From Anaerolineales bacterium (lineage in GTDB: Bacteria > Chloroflexota > Anaerolineae > Anaerolineales > RBG-16-64-43), in NCBI GenBank assembly GCA_016928575.1, contig JAFGKK010000004.1, positions 1 to 37,592 on the forward strand: a stretch of 37,592 bases of DNA. Reading direction: 5' to 3'. Positions 15,381-23,060 of the stretch are shown here, piece by piece. The position numbers and the translations under genes are program-made. Positions within the stretch are counted from its first letter, which is position 1, and each line of letters begins with the position of its first letter. Below the pieces are notes generated by a model, which searched no databases, had not been told where the DNA came from, and saw only the letters and a list, made by a program, of their open reading frames with translations.

Positions 15381-16941
15381 TCCACACATCCCACCCGTCG
15401 GCGCGGTAGACCAGCCCGCAGCCGGGGATCCCAGCCGGGGTTTTCTCCAATTCACCCGGCCCGAGCAGGACGTAATGCGCGCCGCTTTCGCGCAGAGCGG
15501 CGATTCGCTCCCCGTCCGGCAGCGTTCCATCGAGGACGATGTCGACGAGGGCTTGTTTTTGCTCGCGATGGAGGGTCTCCGGACCGTGGCCGATGAACGC
15601 TATGAGGTCGGTGTAAGCCGGCACGACGTTGCCCGCCGCATAAGAACTGAGTACGACCGCGCCCGGCTCGGCGTTCGCATCCAGCCACTCCAGCGCGTGC
15701 ACCTCCGCCGCGGGCAGGAAAACCGGCGCGGCGGGTGCCGCCGCCCGCAGGAACGATTGCCCCCAGAAAAACACGGCGGCCGGAAGCAAAAGCGCCGTGC
15801 CCAGAATAAACGCCGCCCGCCGCGCGCCGCCGGCCAGCTTCCGCTCCGCGAAGTGCACCGCCAAAACCACCAACGCGGTCCAAAATCCCTCCGCCAGGCG
15901 GCGCTGCACGGGGAGGGGAAGATACACCAGGATCGGAAAAACGATCAGCCAACCGAGCGGCAGCATCCACCGGCCGTACGTCTTGCGCGCCAGCCAGGCG
16001 CCCGCCAGGGCCGGCCCGAGCAGGATGCCGTAGGATAGGAGATACTGCCAGACCGGCGGCGAGGGCAGGGTGTTTTGCGCCGCCCACTGGCGCAGAACCG
16101 GATCCAGCGCGAACGCCAGCGCCGAATACACAAGCAACGGAACGGTGACCGCGGCGGCGGTCAGCGCCCGGACGGCCGCATCCCGCAAGGGCGCGCTCTC
16201 AGCCGTCGGCTCGATCCGTTCTCGAAGGAAAAGGAGAACGAGGTACGCGCCCGCCACCGCCCAGGCAACGACCACCGCCAGCGGTTGGAACAGCCAGGCC
16301 AGGACCAGCGCCAGTCCGATCTTCACGCCGTCCCGTTTCGCCGCCGATCCGCTTCCGCCGGAGACGAGCCACGCCAGCGCCAGCAGCAGGCAGGCGCGGG
16401 CCGCGGCCAGGTGCGGCAATCCGAACAAGGAGAGAAACCCGAACGCTTCGGGCGAGGAGAATTCCAGCGGATAGGCGCCCGTGCCCAGCAGGATCCATCC
16501 GAACCCGCCGCCGAAACCTACCGCCAGAGTCCCCCAGCGGCGGAGGGGGACGCTGGCGGTGAAGCAGGCCAGGAAACGGTAAACCGCCAGGAGCATCGCG
16601 ACCGCGGCCGCGAACCGCGCTAAGTGGAACAGCGCCGTCAGCTGCTCGTGCATCGCCGCGCCCCCGGCCAGCTTTCCCAGCAGGAGAAACGGCAGATAGA
16701 TCAGCGCGCCGCTCTGCGGCTCGGACGTGTAGGGGATGCGGAACAGCCACGCGCCCTCCGCCCCCTGGCGCATATCGGCGATGTAGGAATTGCCGTCCTC
16801 CACGCCGAACAGAAAGCCACTGAACCGCCACTCCTCCCCCTGGGCCGAGTAGGCCGCCCAATACGGCAGAGCCAAGCCCAGCGAGAGGATCACCGCGAAG
16901 GCGGCGGCCCAGCGTCCTTCCGCGCGCGTCACCCCGCCCAT
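15283..16941 (-). CDS. multi-pass membrane protein, GT-C-like, with repeat-derived C-terminus
   Basis: The 552-residue protein has about ten membrane helices followed by a soluble outer domain (ALEWLDANAEPGAVVLSSYA, then HYVLLGPGELEKTPAGIPG). The first large loop (GVEDGNSYIADMRQGAEGAW) and overall layout resemble GT-C-type glycosyltransferases, which use lipid-linked sugars, but no signature proves activity. ATG 16941 follows GGGAG and overlaps the upstream gene by 13 bases; GTG 16932 would give a GTGA overlap and is an alternative. The last 25-30 residues, after VWKVTEDRH, are encoded by an interspersed repeat, so the original C-terminus was probably altered. Confidence 0.75.
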   Translation of the reverse strand: MGGVTRAEGRWAAAFAVILSLGLALPYWAAYSAQGEEWRFSGFLFGVEDGNSYIADMRQGAEGAWLFRIPYTSEPQSGALIYLPFLLLGKLAGGAAMHEQLTALFHLARFAAAVAMLLAVYRFLACFTASVPLRRWGTLAVGFGGGFGWILLGTGAYPLEFSSPEAFGFLSLFGLPHLAAARACLLLALAWLVSGGSGSAAKRDGVKIGLALVLAWLFQPLAVVVAWAVAGAYLVLLFLRERIEPTAESAPLRDAAVRALTAAAVTVPLLVYSALAFALDPVLRQWAAQNTLPSPPVWQYLLSYGILLGPALAGAWLARKTYGRWMLPLGWLIVFPILVYLPLPVQRRLAEGFWTALVVLAVHFAERKLAGGARRAAFILGTALLLPAAVFFWGQSFLRAAAPAAPVFLPAAEVHALEWLDANAEPGAVVLSSYAAGNVVPAYTDLIAFIGHGPETLHREQKQALVDIVLDGTLPDGERIAALRESGAHYVLLGPGELEKTPAGIPGCGLVYRADGWDVWKVTEDRHAGVLSAGIQKGTVSNAWTPAKNTPG

Positions 16942-19118
16942 CGCCGCACTCCCGCATAGCCCAGCAGAGCCAGCAACGTGACCGCCAATCCGATCTGCGA
17001 AAGGTACGGATCGTAGGTCAGCTCGACCGTATGCTCCCCCGGGCCGACCGCCACCGCGCGCCACCAGCCGCCGACCGTCAACAGCTCAGCGGCTTCGCCG
17101 TCCACCCGCGCGCGCCAATCCGGATAGGCCGCTTCCGCAAGCACGACGATGCCTGGGCCGGCGACTCTCAAGCGCAGGCGGTTGGGGCTTGCGAATTCAA
17201 TCCACGCCCTGCGGCCGGGGATGGGCGTATCCCACACCGCGGCCGATTCCGCCACCCAGGCGCGCGGCATTGCGAATGGATTCCCGCACAGGTACGCTTC
17301 GCCGCTTCGGACGCATCCGCCGGGCGCCCCGGAAACGGGAAAGGCCGAGACGACGGTGCCGACGTTAAGCAATCCGAGCAGCCGCCAATCCGGGACGGCT
17401 TCGCGATTGTCGGTCTGCGGATCGCCCCCGGCGAACGCGGGCAGAGTCACCGAATACCCCGCGAGCGGAACGCCCGCCGCCGCGGAAACCGTCCCCGCCG
17501 TCGAGGCGAGGATCAGCGGGTCGATGCCGTCGAGCGTCCGCAATCCGCAGCGGACGGCCGCCAGCGAGGGGATTTCGTAGGAAGGCGAATAGACGCGGTA
17601 CTCCTGCGCTTCCGCCGCGAGAGGGGCGGCGGACTGCAGGGCTTCCCCGGGAACCGACTCGGCCGACTTCCGGTCGATCATCCGCCCGTCGGCCAGCGCC
17701 AGGTCGACCACCGTCAGGAAAAGCAACGCGCCGCTCGCGGAAATACTCCAGCCTTCTTTCCGGCATCCGAGGAAGAGGACCGCGCCCACCCCGCCCCAAA
17801 CCAATCCATCCTGCCACAGCGCCGGAGGCAATCCGGAAAAGCCCGCGGCGGCGGCGAAGATCAAACCGCCCGCGGCCAGCGTAAAACCGGTCAACTTCAT
17901 CACGCGATGGCCGCCGGTTATGTTTTCCAGCGCGGTCAGACCGCGGGCGGCGAGCATCGCCAGCGCCAATCCGGCCAGGAACATCCAGCGCGGCGGAACG
18001 CGCAGGAGGTTCAATCCCGGCACGGCGTCGCTGACAACTCCCAGCCCGGGTACCCGGGACCCAAGAGAAAGCAGAACGCACAATAAAAAGAGAAGGAACC
18101 AAAACAGACGCTCGCGCCCCCTGCCCGGCGCCGGTCCGGAAGCCGGCGCCCCGGTGGGAGATCCAACCGGCGGGGAAACCAGGATCATGGAGGCGGTGGC
18201 GAGCAGCAACACGGCCGCGCCGGAATACACCACCCATTCGGGATACGGCTCGATCCCGCCGAGGGTCAATCCGCTGAGCGAGTGGAACGGGAGGGAATAG
18301 GCCGTTCTCTCCTGTCCCGGAAGGCCGGCCCGGGTGGTGAGCGACGTGAAGCGGATCAGGGGAAGGGCGAGCACCGCCGAGACCGCGGCCGCGAAAAGCG
18401 CGAAGACAGCCAGGTTTTTCACCCAGGAGAGCCATTCCCGGCGGAGCGCCTGCGGCGCGCGACCCGCGGGCGCCGCACACAAGGCATAGCCGGCCGCGGC
18501 CAGAACGGCGGGCAGGAACCAACGCGGGTCGGTGAGGAAAATGATTCCCGCCATCACCCCGGCCAGCGCCCAGCGGCGGAGGCTGCGCCCACGCGCCCCG
18601 CCGCGCGCCGCGGACATCAACCAGGGAGTCCAAGCCACCGCCAGGACAAGCGTCAGGTGCCCGGAGGCGGTGTGCGCCACCAGCTTCGGCAACCCGCCGA
18701 ACGCGATTCCGGCCAGCAGCGGAGCGGTTTGTCCGGCCCAACCCGCCCGTTCGCCGATTTCCTCCCGCGCCAGCAGAAACGCTCCGACGCCGGCGAAGGC
18801 CAGATGCAGGTAAAACAAGATGTGGAAAGCCAGCGGCGCAGGGAGCAGGAGTGCGAGCCAGAGCGGCGGATAATACAATCCCGAAAGGGGATTCGCCGCA
18901 AAGGGGGTTCCGCCGAGGGTGTGCGGATTCCAAAACGGGATCTCCCCGTACTCGAGCAGGGAACGGCGCAGGAACTCGGCGCTCGGCTGGTGCGCGATGA
19001 GGAGATCGGAATACCCGGCGTTGGGCGCAAAATGAACCTGCGTGGGATCGCCCAGGAGGGGGGCCAGCCAGAGGACGGGCATCAGGACCAGCAGCCACAG
19101 CGGGGAGGCGCGCTTCAT
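16929..19118 (-). CDS. YfhO-like multi-pass membrane protein
   Basis: The 729-residue protein is a distant paralogue of the one at 9126-11447. It shares the IPFWNPHTLGGTPFAANPLSGLYYPP loop, about a dozen helices and a C-terminal domain with VVLAEAAYPDWRARVDGEA and GPGEHTVELTYDPYL. A role in sugar transfer to cell-surface polymers is inferred from the YfhO family. ATG 19118 lies nine bases after a TATACT box on the same strand and has no ribosome binding site, which suggests a leaderless message; the frame upstream to 19193 is therefore not coding. The downstream gene overlaps it, so the two form an operon. Confidence 0.78.
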   Translation of the reverse strand: MKRASPLWLLVLMPVLWLAPLLGDPTQVHFAPNAGYSDLLIAHQPSAEFLRRSLLEYGEIPFWNPHTLGGTPFAANPLSGLYYPPLWLALLLPAPLAFHILFYLHLAFAGVGAFLLAREEIGERAGWAGQTAPLLAGIAFGGLPKLVAHTASGHLTLVLAVAWTPWLMSAARGGARGRSLRRWALAGVMAGIIFLTDPRWFLPAVLAAAGYALCAAPAGRAPQALRREWLSWVKNLAVFALFAAAVSAVLALPLIRFTSLTTRAGLPGQERTAYSLPFHSLSGLTLGGIEPYPEWVVYSGAAVLLLATASMILVSPPVGSPTGAPASGPAPGRGRERLFWFLLFLLCVLLSLGSRVPGLGVVSDAVPGLNLLRVPPRWMFLAGLALAMLAARGLTALENITGGHRVMKLTGFTLAAGGLIFAAAAGFSGLPPALWQDGLVWGGVGAVLFLGCRKEGWSISASGALLFLTVVDLALADGRMIDRKSAESVPGEALQSAAPLAAEAQEYRVYSPSYEIPSLAAVRCGLRTLDGIDPLILASTAGTVSAAAGVPLAGYSVTLPAFAGGDPQTDNREAVPDWRLLGLLNVGTVVSAFPVSGAPGGCVRSGEAYLCGNPFAMPRAWVAESAAVWDTPIPGRRAWIEFASPNRLRLRVAGPGIVVLAEAAYPDWRARVDGEAAELLTVGGWWRAVAVGPGEHTVELTYDPYLSQIGLAVTLLALLGYAGVRRWAG

Positions 19119-19127
19119 TAAAGGAAG

Positions 19128-19133
19128 AGTATA
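19128..19133 (-). promoter_or_regulatory. -10 box of the membrane-protein operon
   Basis: The minus strand reads TATACT, nine bases before ATG 19118. Transcription would begin within a few bases of the start codon. Confidence 0.45.
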
Positions 19134-19182
19134 CCGCGGGTGGTCCGGATCGGGCCGTTCCGCTTCCGCCCGCCAATTCTGA

Positions 19183-19188
19183 TATAAT
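19183..19188 (+). promoter_or_regulatory. -10 box (TATAAT) of the tRNA-Val gene
   Basis: TATAAT ends 12 bases before the mature tRNA 5' end, as expected for a short-leader tRNA promoter. Confidence 0.55.
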
Positions 19189-19200
19189 CGCATATTGCCC

Positions 19201-19277
19201 GGGCGGTTAGCTCAGTTGGTTAGAGCACACGGTTGACATCCGTGAGGTCGTAGGTTCGAGCCCTATACCGCCCACCA
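19201..19277 (+). tRNA. tRNA-Val (anticodon GAC)
   Basis: The acceptor arms GGGCGGT and ACCGCCC pair perfectly. The D-arm (GCTCAGTTGGTTAGAGC), anticodon arm (CACGG, loop TTGACAT, CCGTG) and T-loop (GGTTCGAGCC) are all present. The loop places GAC at positions 34-36, which reads valine GUC and GUU codons. The 3' CCA is encoded. The gene stands alone. Confidence 0.95.
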
Positions 19278-19286
19278 TCGGTTCTC

Positions 19287-19328
19287 CCCCCGGTTGCGGA
19301 AAACGACAGCCCGGGGGTTTTTCTTTTT
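19287..19328 (+). terminator. terminator after tRNA-Val
   Basis: CCCCCGG (19287-19293) pairs with CCGGGGG (19311-19317), followed by a T-rich tail. It lies about ten bases past the tRNA. Confidence 0.75.
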
Positions 19329-19436
19329 TTCCTGATCCCGTCTTCGCGAAATCCGGCCGGAGGCCCCCTCCGACAAAACCCCCACGGGCTCCTTTGGGTA
19401 TATTCCCGTTCGCGCACCGGATCACCAAAGCGCTGG

Positions 19437-19823
19437 TCAGGCGTCATGCTTACGGCATTTCGAACAGGTTCCGAACAGGATCAGATGGTTGGTCGCCACA
19501 CGGAACGAACACGCCTTCTCGATCCGATCGAACAATTCCCCCACCATGGCATGGTCCAGCGTGAGTATGCGCCCGCATTTCCGACAAACCAGATGATGGT
19601 GGATCCTGTCGCTCACCGCTTCATAGACCGACGCTCCGGTGCCCATGTCGGAAACGGAAATTTTGCCCGAGTCCGCAAGGCGTTCCAAAGCCCGATAGAC
19701 TGTGGAGGGGTTCATCGCCGGGAACCGCGGATGCATCCGCTGATACACCTCCTGCGCGGTGAGGTGATGGTGATCCTGATTGAGCAGATCGAGAATCGCC
19801 AGTTCGATGGAGGACGCCTTCAT
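19437..19823 (-). CDS. Fur-family metal-responsive repressor
   Basis: The 128-residue protein has the two-domain Fur layout. The N-terminal winged helix contains LTAQEVYQRM and the recognition-helix text NPSTVYRALERLADSGKI. The C-terminal dimer and metal domain contains RIHHHLVCRKCG and ends with CSKC, so both structural-zinc cysteine pairs are present. The metal sensed (Fe, Zn, Mn, or peroxide through PerR) cannot be read from sequence. It is transcribed away from the FmdE/ABC operon. The shared AT-rich gap holds several palindromes that suit a Fur-type operator, so it probably represses itself and the operon. ATG 19823 follows a weak AAAGGG site. Confidence 0.9.
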   Translation of the reverse strand: MKASSIELAILDLLNQDHHHLTAQEVYQRMHPRFPAMNPSTVYRALERLADSGKISVSDMGTGASVYEAVSDRIHHHLVCRKCGRILTLDHAMVGELFDRIEKACSFRVATNHLILFGTCSKCRKHDA

Positions 19824-19862
19824 AACGGCCCTTTCTTTCCTAGCTCTAATATACGCATTTTA

Positions 19863-19892
19863 TTGCATTTGCAATTATTTGCATTATAATGC
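19863..19892. promoter_or_regulatory. palindrome cluster, probable operator of the Fur-family regulator
   Basis: Three overlapping inverted repeats lie in 30 AT-rich bases: TTGCA-TT-TGCAA (19863-19874), TGCAA-TTAT-TTGCA (19870-19883) and the perfect palindrome GCATTATAATGC (19881-19892), which contains a TATAAT box. Their place between a Fur-family gene and a metal-transport operon suggests regulator binding; this is inference. Confidence 0.5.
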
Positions 19893-20111
19893 GGTTCGTT
19901 TGGAAACCAGCAATCCGTCGCCCTTCTAGCAAATATGCCCGTCTGCAGTAATTTTACTCATCCATTATCACACAAGGGGATGGAAAACCTGCCCGGAAAT
20001 TCCGGGAAGGTATTGGGCTGGATGCACCCGAACCCGGAGCGGCTTTCCATATGCCGGTCCGGCCAAGGCAGAATAAATCCACAACCAGAGCCGCACACAG
20101 GAGAATTGGCG
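19893..20111. other. long leader of the FmdE/ABC operon
   Basis: Counted from the TATAAT at 19885-19890, the leader is more than 200 bases long. It contains a perfect hairpin, CCCGGAA/TTCCGGG (19992-20006), and further GC-rich inverted pairs (CCGG near 20057 and 20065). The frame from 19935 is open into the FmdE gene, but its residues do not look like protein. No known riboswitch consensus was recognised. Confidence 0.35.
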
Positions 20112-20714
20112 ATGGTGATAGATATTCCTTCGGTTCAGGCTTTCCACGGCCACATGTGTCCGGGCCTGGCGACCGGCATCCGGGTGTCGGAGCAAGCCTT
20201 GCGGGAGATGGGTCCGCGTCCCGGCGACGAGGAAGTTGTGGCGGTCGTGGAGACCGACAACTGCGCGGTGGACGCGATCCAATTCCTCACCAGATGCACC
20301 TTCGGCAAGGGCAACCTGATCCATCTGGATTACGGCAAGAACGCCTTTCGCTTTTTCCGCCGGTCGGATGGAAAAGCCATCCGCATCCGGGTCCGTTCGG
20401 AGGATAAATGCCCGCACCAGGCGGAAGAGGACCGTCTGCGGGAACATGCGCGCACCGGGAAGGCGGGCGGAGCGGAACGCATGGAAGCGGCTGCGCTCCG
20501 CGCCCGGCGGATCGAATGGATCCTCTCCGCCCCGCTGGCCGACCTGGTCGAAGTGCAACCCATCGAAGCTTCCCGCCCGCCGCGCGCGCGGATTTTCAAT
20601 TCGATCGCCTGCGCGCAGTGCGGCGAGCGGACGATGGAAACCCGCCTGCGCATGCTGGAAGGGAAAGCCCTGTGTCCGGAATGCTTCGAACAGGCCGTCC
20701 TTCGCGGGAAGTAG
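20112..20714 (+). CDS. FmdE-family protein with C-terminal zinc ribbon
   Basis: The 200-residue protein carries the FmdE signature: FHGHMCPGLATGIR near residue 12 and VETDNCAVDAIQFLTRCTFGKGNL around 46-70. These conserved His and Cys residues probably bind metal. A helical linker leads to a zinc ribbon, CAQCGE and CPEC. FmdE was named after a formylmethanofuran dehydrogenase (Mo/W enzyme) subunit, but stand-alone copies occur widely in anaerobic bacteria next to metal transporters, and their role is unknown. ATG 20112 follows AGGAGA by eight bases and matches the family start. It opens a five-gene operon, with TrmO 13 bases downstream. Confidence 0.88.
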   Translation: MVIDIPSVQAFHGHMCPGLATGIRVSEQALREMGPRPGDEEVVAVVETDNCAVDAIQFLTRCTFGKGNLIHLDYGKNAFRFFRRSDGKAIRIRVRSEDKCPHQAEEDRLREHARTGKAGGAERMEAAALRARRIEWILSAPLADLVEVQPIEASRPPRARIFNSIACAQCGERTMETRLRMLEGKALCPECFEQAVLRGK

Positions 20715-20727
20715 ATCCGAGGCGTAC

Positions 20728-21192
20728 ATGCTACTTGCCACGTTCGTCGCAATCCAGAGCCTGTACAAGACCTGCGGGGATGCCCCCCGCCAGGGAAGGC
20801 TCTCGGACGGGATGCAAGTGGTGGAAGTTTTTGCAGAATACGCCGCCGGGCTTGAGGGGATCGAGCAAGCCGCCCGTCTGATCGTGCTGTATTGGGGAGA
20901 TAGGGCCAAGCGCAACTTCCCGCGAGCGAGTCCCCCGTTCCATCCACATCCGGTCGGAGTATTCGCCAGCCGGTCGCCCAACCGTCCAAATCCCATCGCC
21001 TTATGCATTGCGGACTTGGTCAAACGGGATGGAAACCAACTTACCGTTCGCGGCGTAGATGCCCTGGACGGACGCCCTCTTTTGGACTTGAAACCCAATT
21101 CCCCGTCCCTAGATTTCTTTCCTGAACCCAGAACGCCAAGGACGCACCCCGATGATAGAACGGCACCGGCGGAGGGCTTCGGCGATGGCTGA
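20728..21192 (+). CDS. TrmO/TsaA-family protein (tRNA t6A37 methyltransferase-like)
   Basis: The 154-residue protein matches the TrmO (YaeB/VirR) fold, which in E. coli uses S-adenosylmethionine to methylate N6-threonylcarbamoyladenosine-37 of tRNA-Thr. Landmarks are APRQGRL, VGVFASRSPNRPNPIALC and VRGVDALDGRPLLDLKP. It lacks the extra C-terminal domain of the E. coli enzyme. Members placed in metal or molybdopterin clusters of anaerobes may do something other than tRNA modification. The start ATG 20728 follows GAGG by about seven bases. The last eight bases overlap the permease gene, and the C-terminal 25 residues look unstructured. Confidence 0.82.
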   Translation: MLLATFVAIQSLYKTCGDAPRQGRLSDGMQVVEVFAEYAAGLEGIEQAARLIVLYWGDRAKRNFPRASPPFHPHPVGVFASRSPNRPNPIALCIADLVKRDGNQLTVRGVDALDGRPLLDLKPNSPSLDFFPEPRTPRTHPDDRTAPAEGFGDG

Positions 21193-22273
21193 TAATTCCG
21201 TGGTCTCCGCCCGGCCGACTTCCGCCTCCGAAGCGTTCCTCCGGTCTTCGGCCCGTAAACGGCTGATCATCCTCGGGCTGGCGCTGTTCACCTTGCTGTT
21301 GGCGGTGTTTGCCATCCACGCCGGAGCCGCCCAGACCACGCCGCTGCAGGTCCTGCGGGCGCTGCTTCACTTGGATACGGGCATATCGAACGTCGTGATC
21401 TGGAACATCCGCCTGCCGCGCATTCTGGCCGCGATTGCCGCCGGGGCCGGGCTGGCGGTCGCCGGTTGCGTTATGCAAACCTGTCTGCGCAACCCGCTGG
21501 CCTCTCCGTCCACCTTGGGCATCTCCAACGCCGCTGCCTTCGGCGCCAACCTGGCGATCGTCTTCTTCGGCGCCGGCACCATCCACAGCACGACGCAGGA
21601 CGCCGTGTCCATCGGCAACCCGTACCTGGTCACCGTGACCGCCTTCCTTTTCTCCATGATCGCCATGACTCTGATTCTGCTCCTGGCGCGCCTGCGGGGA
21701 TTTTCCCCCGAATCGGTCGTGCTGGCTGGCGTCGCCTTCGGCTCGCTGTTCACCGCCGGCTCCACGCTGGTCCAGTACTTCGCACAGGACGTGCAGGTTG
21801 CGGCGATGGTGTTTTGGACCTTCGGCGACCTGGGGCGCATGGCCTGGCGGGAGATCGCGATCCTGGCGATCCTGACCGGCGTTTCCTCCGTGTACTTTCT
21901 GCTTCGCCGGTGGGATTACAACGCCCTCGACAGCGGCGACGACACCGCCGCCGGCCTCGGCGTGCGCGTGGATCGGATCCGCTTCCTCAGCATGCTGGCG
22001 GCCTCGTTGGTCACGGCCGTCGCGGTTTCCTTCATGGGCATCATCGGCTTCATCGGGTTAATCGCCCCGCACATGATGCGCCGGGTGGTGGGAGTCGACC
22101 ACCGCTTCCTGATCCCGGCCTCCGCCGTGGCGGGCGCGGCGCTGCTGCTCCTTTCCGATACATTGGCGCGGACAGTCGTCTCGCCGGTCGTTTTACCGGT
22201 CGGCGTGCTGACCTCCTTCTTCGGCGCGCCGCTGTTCCTCTTCTTGCTGGCCAAGGGATACGCCAAACAGTGA
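21185..22273 (+). CDS. FecCD-type ABC transporter permease
   Basis: The 362-residue inner-membrane protein has about ten helices and the conserved features of the FecCD/BtuC family: RLPRILAAIAAGAGLAVAGCVMQ, NPLASPSTLGISNAAAFGA, and GFIGLIAPHMMRRVVGVDHR with LLLLSDTLAR near the C-terminus. Two copies form the channel that imports iron chelates, haem, cobalamin or molybdate/tungstate in this class. I chose ATG 21185 because GGAGGG lies nine bases upstream; ATG 21152 is possible and adds 11 residues. It overlaps the TrmO gene by eight bases and the ATPase gene by four, so the operon is translationally coupled. Confidence 0.92.
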   Translation: MADNSVVSARPTSASEAFLRSSARKRLIILGLALFTLLLAVFAIHAGAAQTTPLQVLRALLHLDTGISNVVIWNIRLPRILAAIAAGAGLAVAGCVMQTCLRNPLASPSTLGISNAAAFGANLAIVFFGAGTIHSTTQDAVSIGNPYLVTVTAFLFSMIAMTLILLLARLRGFSPESVVLAGVAFGSLFTAGSTLVQYFAQDVQVAAMVFWTFGDLGRMAWREIAILAILTGVSSVYFLLRRWDYNALDSGDDTAAGLGVRVDRIRFLSMLAASLVTAVAVSFMGIIGFIGLIAPHMMRRVVGVDHRFLIPASAVAGAALLLLSDTLARTVVSPVVLPVGVLTSFFGAPLFLFLLAKGYAKQ

Positions 22274-23022
22274 TCCTCACCGTGCAGGGCATCCGGTTCG
22301 CCTACCCCAGCCGCCCGGTCTTGGACGACGCCACATTCACGGCGAAAAAAGGCGAACTGGTGGCCGTGCTTGGAACCAACGGCACAGGCAAGACAACCCT
22401 CTTGAAGTGCATCAACCGCATCCTCAAACCGTCGGCGGGGGCGGTGTTCGTCGGCGGGGAATCGGCGGCCGCGCTCGGACGCAACGCGCTCGCGCAAAGG
22501 ATCGGCTATGTGGAACAGCAACGTTCGGCCTCGCGCGCAACGGTGTTCAATGCCGTGCTGCTCGGCCGCAAACCCTATATCCGCTGGGACATCACCCACC
22601 ACGACACCGCCGTCGCCGAAAAGGCTCTGGAAACGCTCGGGATGTCCGGCTACGCCTTGCGCTTCCTGGATGAACTCAGCGGGGGCGAACTGCAGAAAGT
22701 CATCATCGCCCGGGCGCTGGCCCAGGAGCCGGAAGTCCTCTTGATGGACGAGCCGACCAGCAGTTTGGACTTGAGAAACCAGCTCGAGGTATTGCGGCTG
22801 ATCCGGGAGATCACCCGTAATCGCGGCCTCGCCGCCGTGATGGCGATGCACGACCTCAACCTGGCGCTCCGTTTTGCCGACCAATTCCTGTTCCTAAAAG
22901 ACCGGAAAATCTTCGCGGCGGGCGGCCCGGAAGTCGTCACGCCGCAGACCGTCGAAGCGGTGTACTCCGTGCCGGTCACGATCGCCTCGCACGACGGCCG
23001 CCGCGTCATCATTCCGCTGTGA
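22270..23022 (+). CDS. ABC transporter ATPase of the FecE/BtuD type
   Basis: The 250-residue cytoplasmic ATPase drives the FecCD permease. Walker A is GTNGTGKTT, the Q-loop lies near GYVEQQR, the ABC signature is LSGGELQKV, Walker B is VLLMDEPTSSLD, and the H-loop is AMHDLN. The start is GTG 22270, sharing GTGA with the permease stop (TGA 22271-22273); no better start with a ribosome binding site lies downstream. The order permease, ATPase, binding protein agrees with iron-siderophore and related clusters. Confidence 0.94.
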   Translation: MILTVQGIRFAYPSRPVLDDATFTAKKGELVAVLGTNGTGKTTLLKCINRILKPSAGAVFVGGESAAALGRNALAQRIGYVEQQRSASRATVFNAVLLGRKPYIRWDITHHDTAVAEKALETLGMSGYALRFLDELSGGELQKVIIARALAQEPEVLLMDEPTSSLDLRNQLEVLRLIREITRNRGLAAVMAMHDLNLALRFADQFLFLKDRKIFAAGGPEVVTPQTVEAVYSVPVTIASHDGRRVIIPL

Positions 23023-23060
23023 CGCGGCCCGCTCCAAATTCATCCTGCAGGAGGAAATCC

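Noticed and set aside
19935-20111. N-terminal extension of the FmdE-like protein from 19935
   Set aside because: The residues do not look like protein, and AGGAGA precedes the ATG at 20112, where family members begin.
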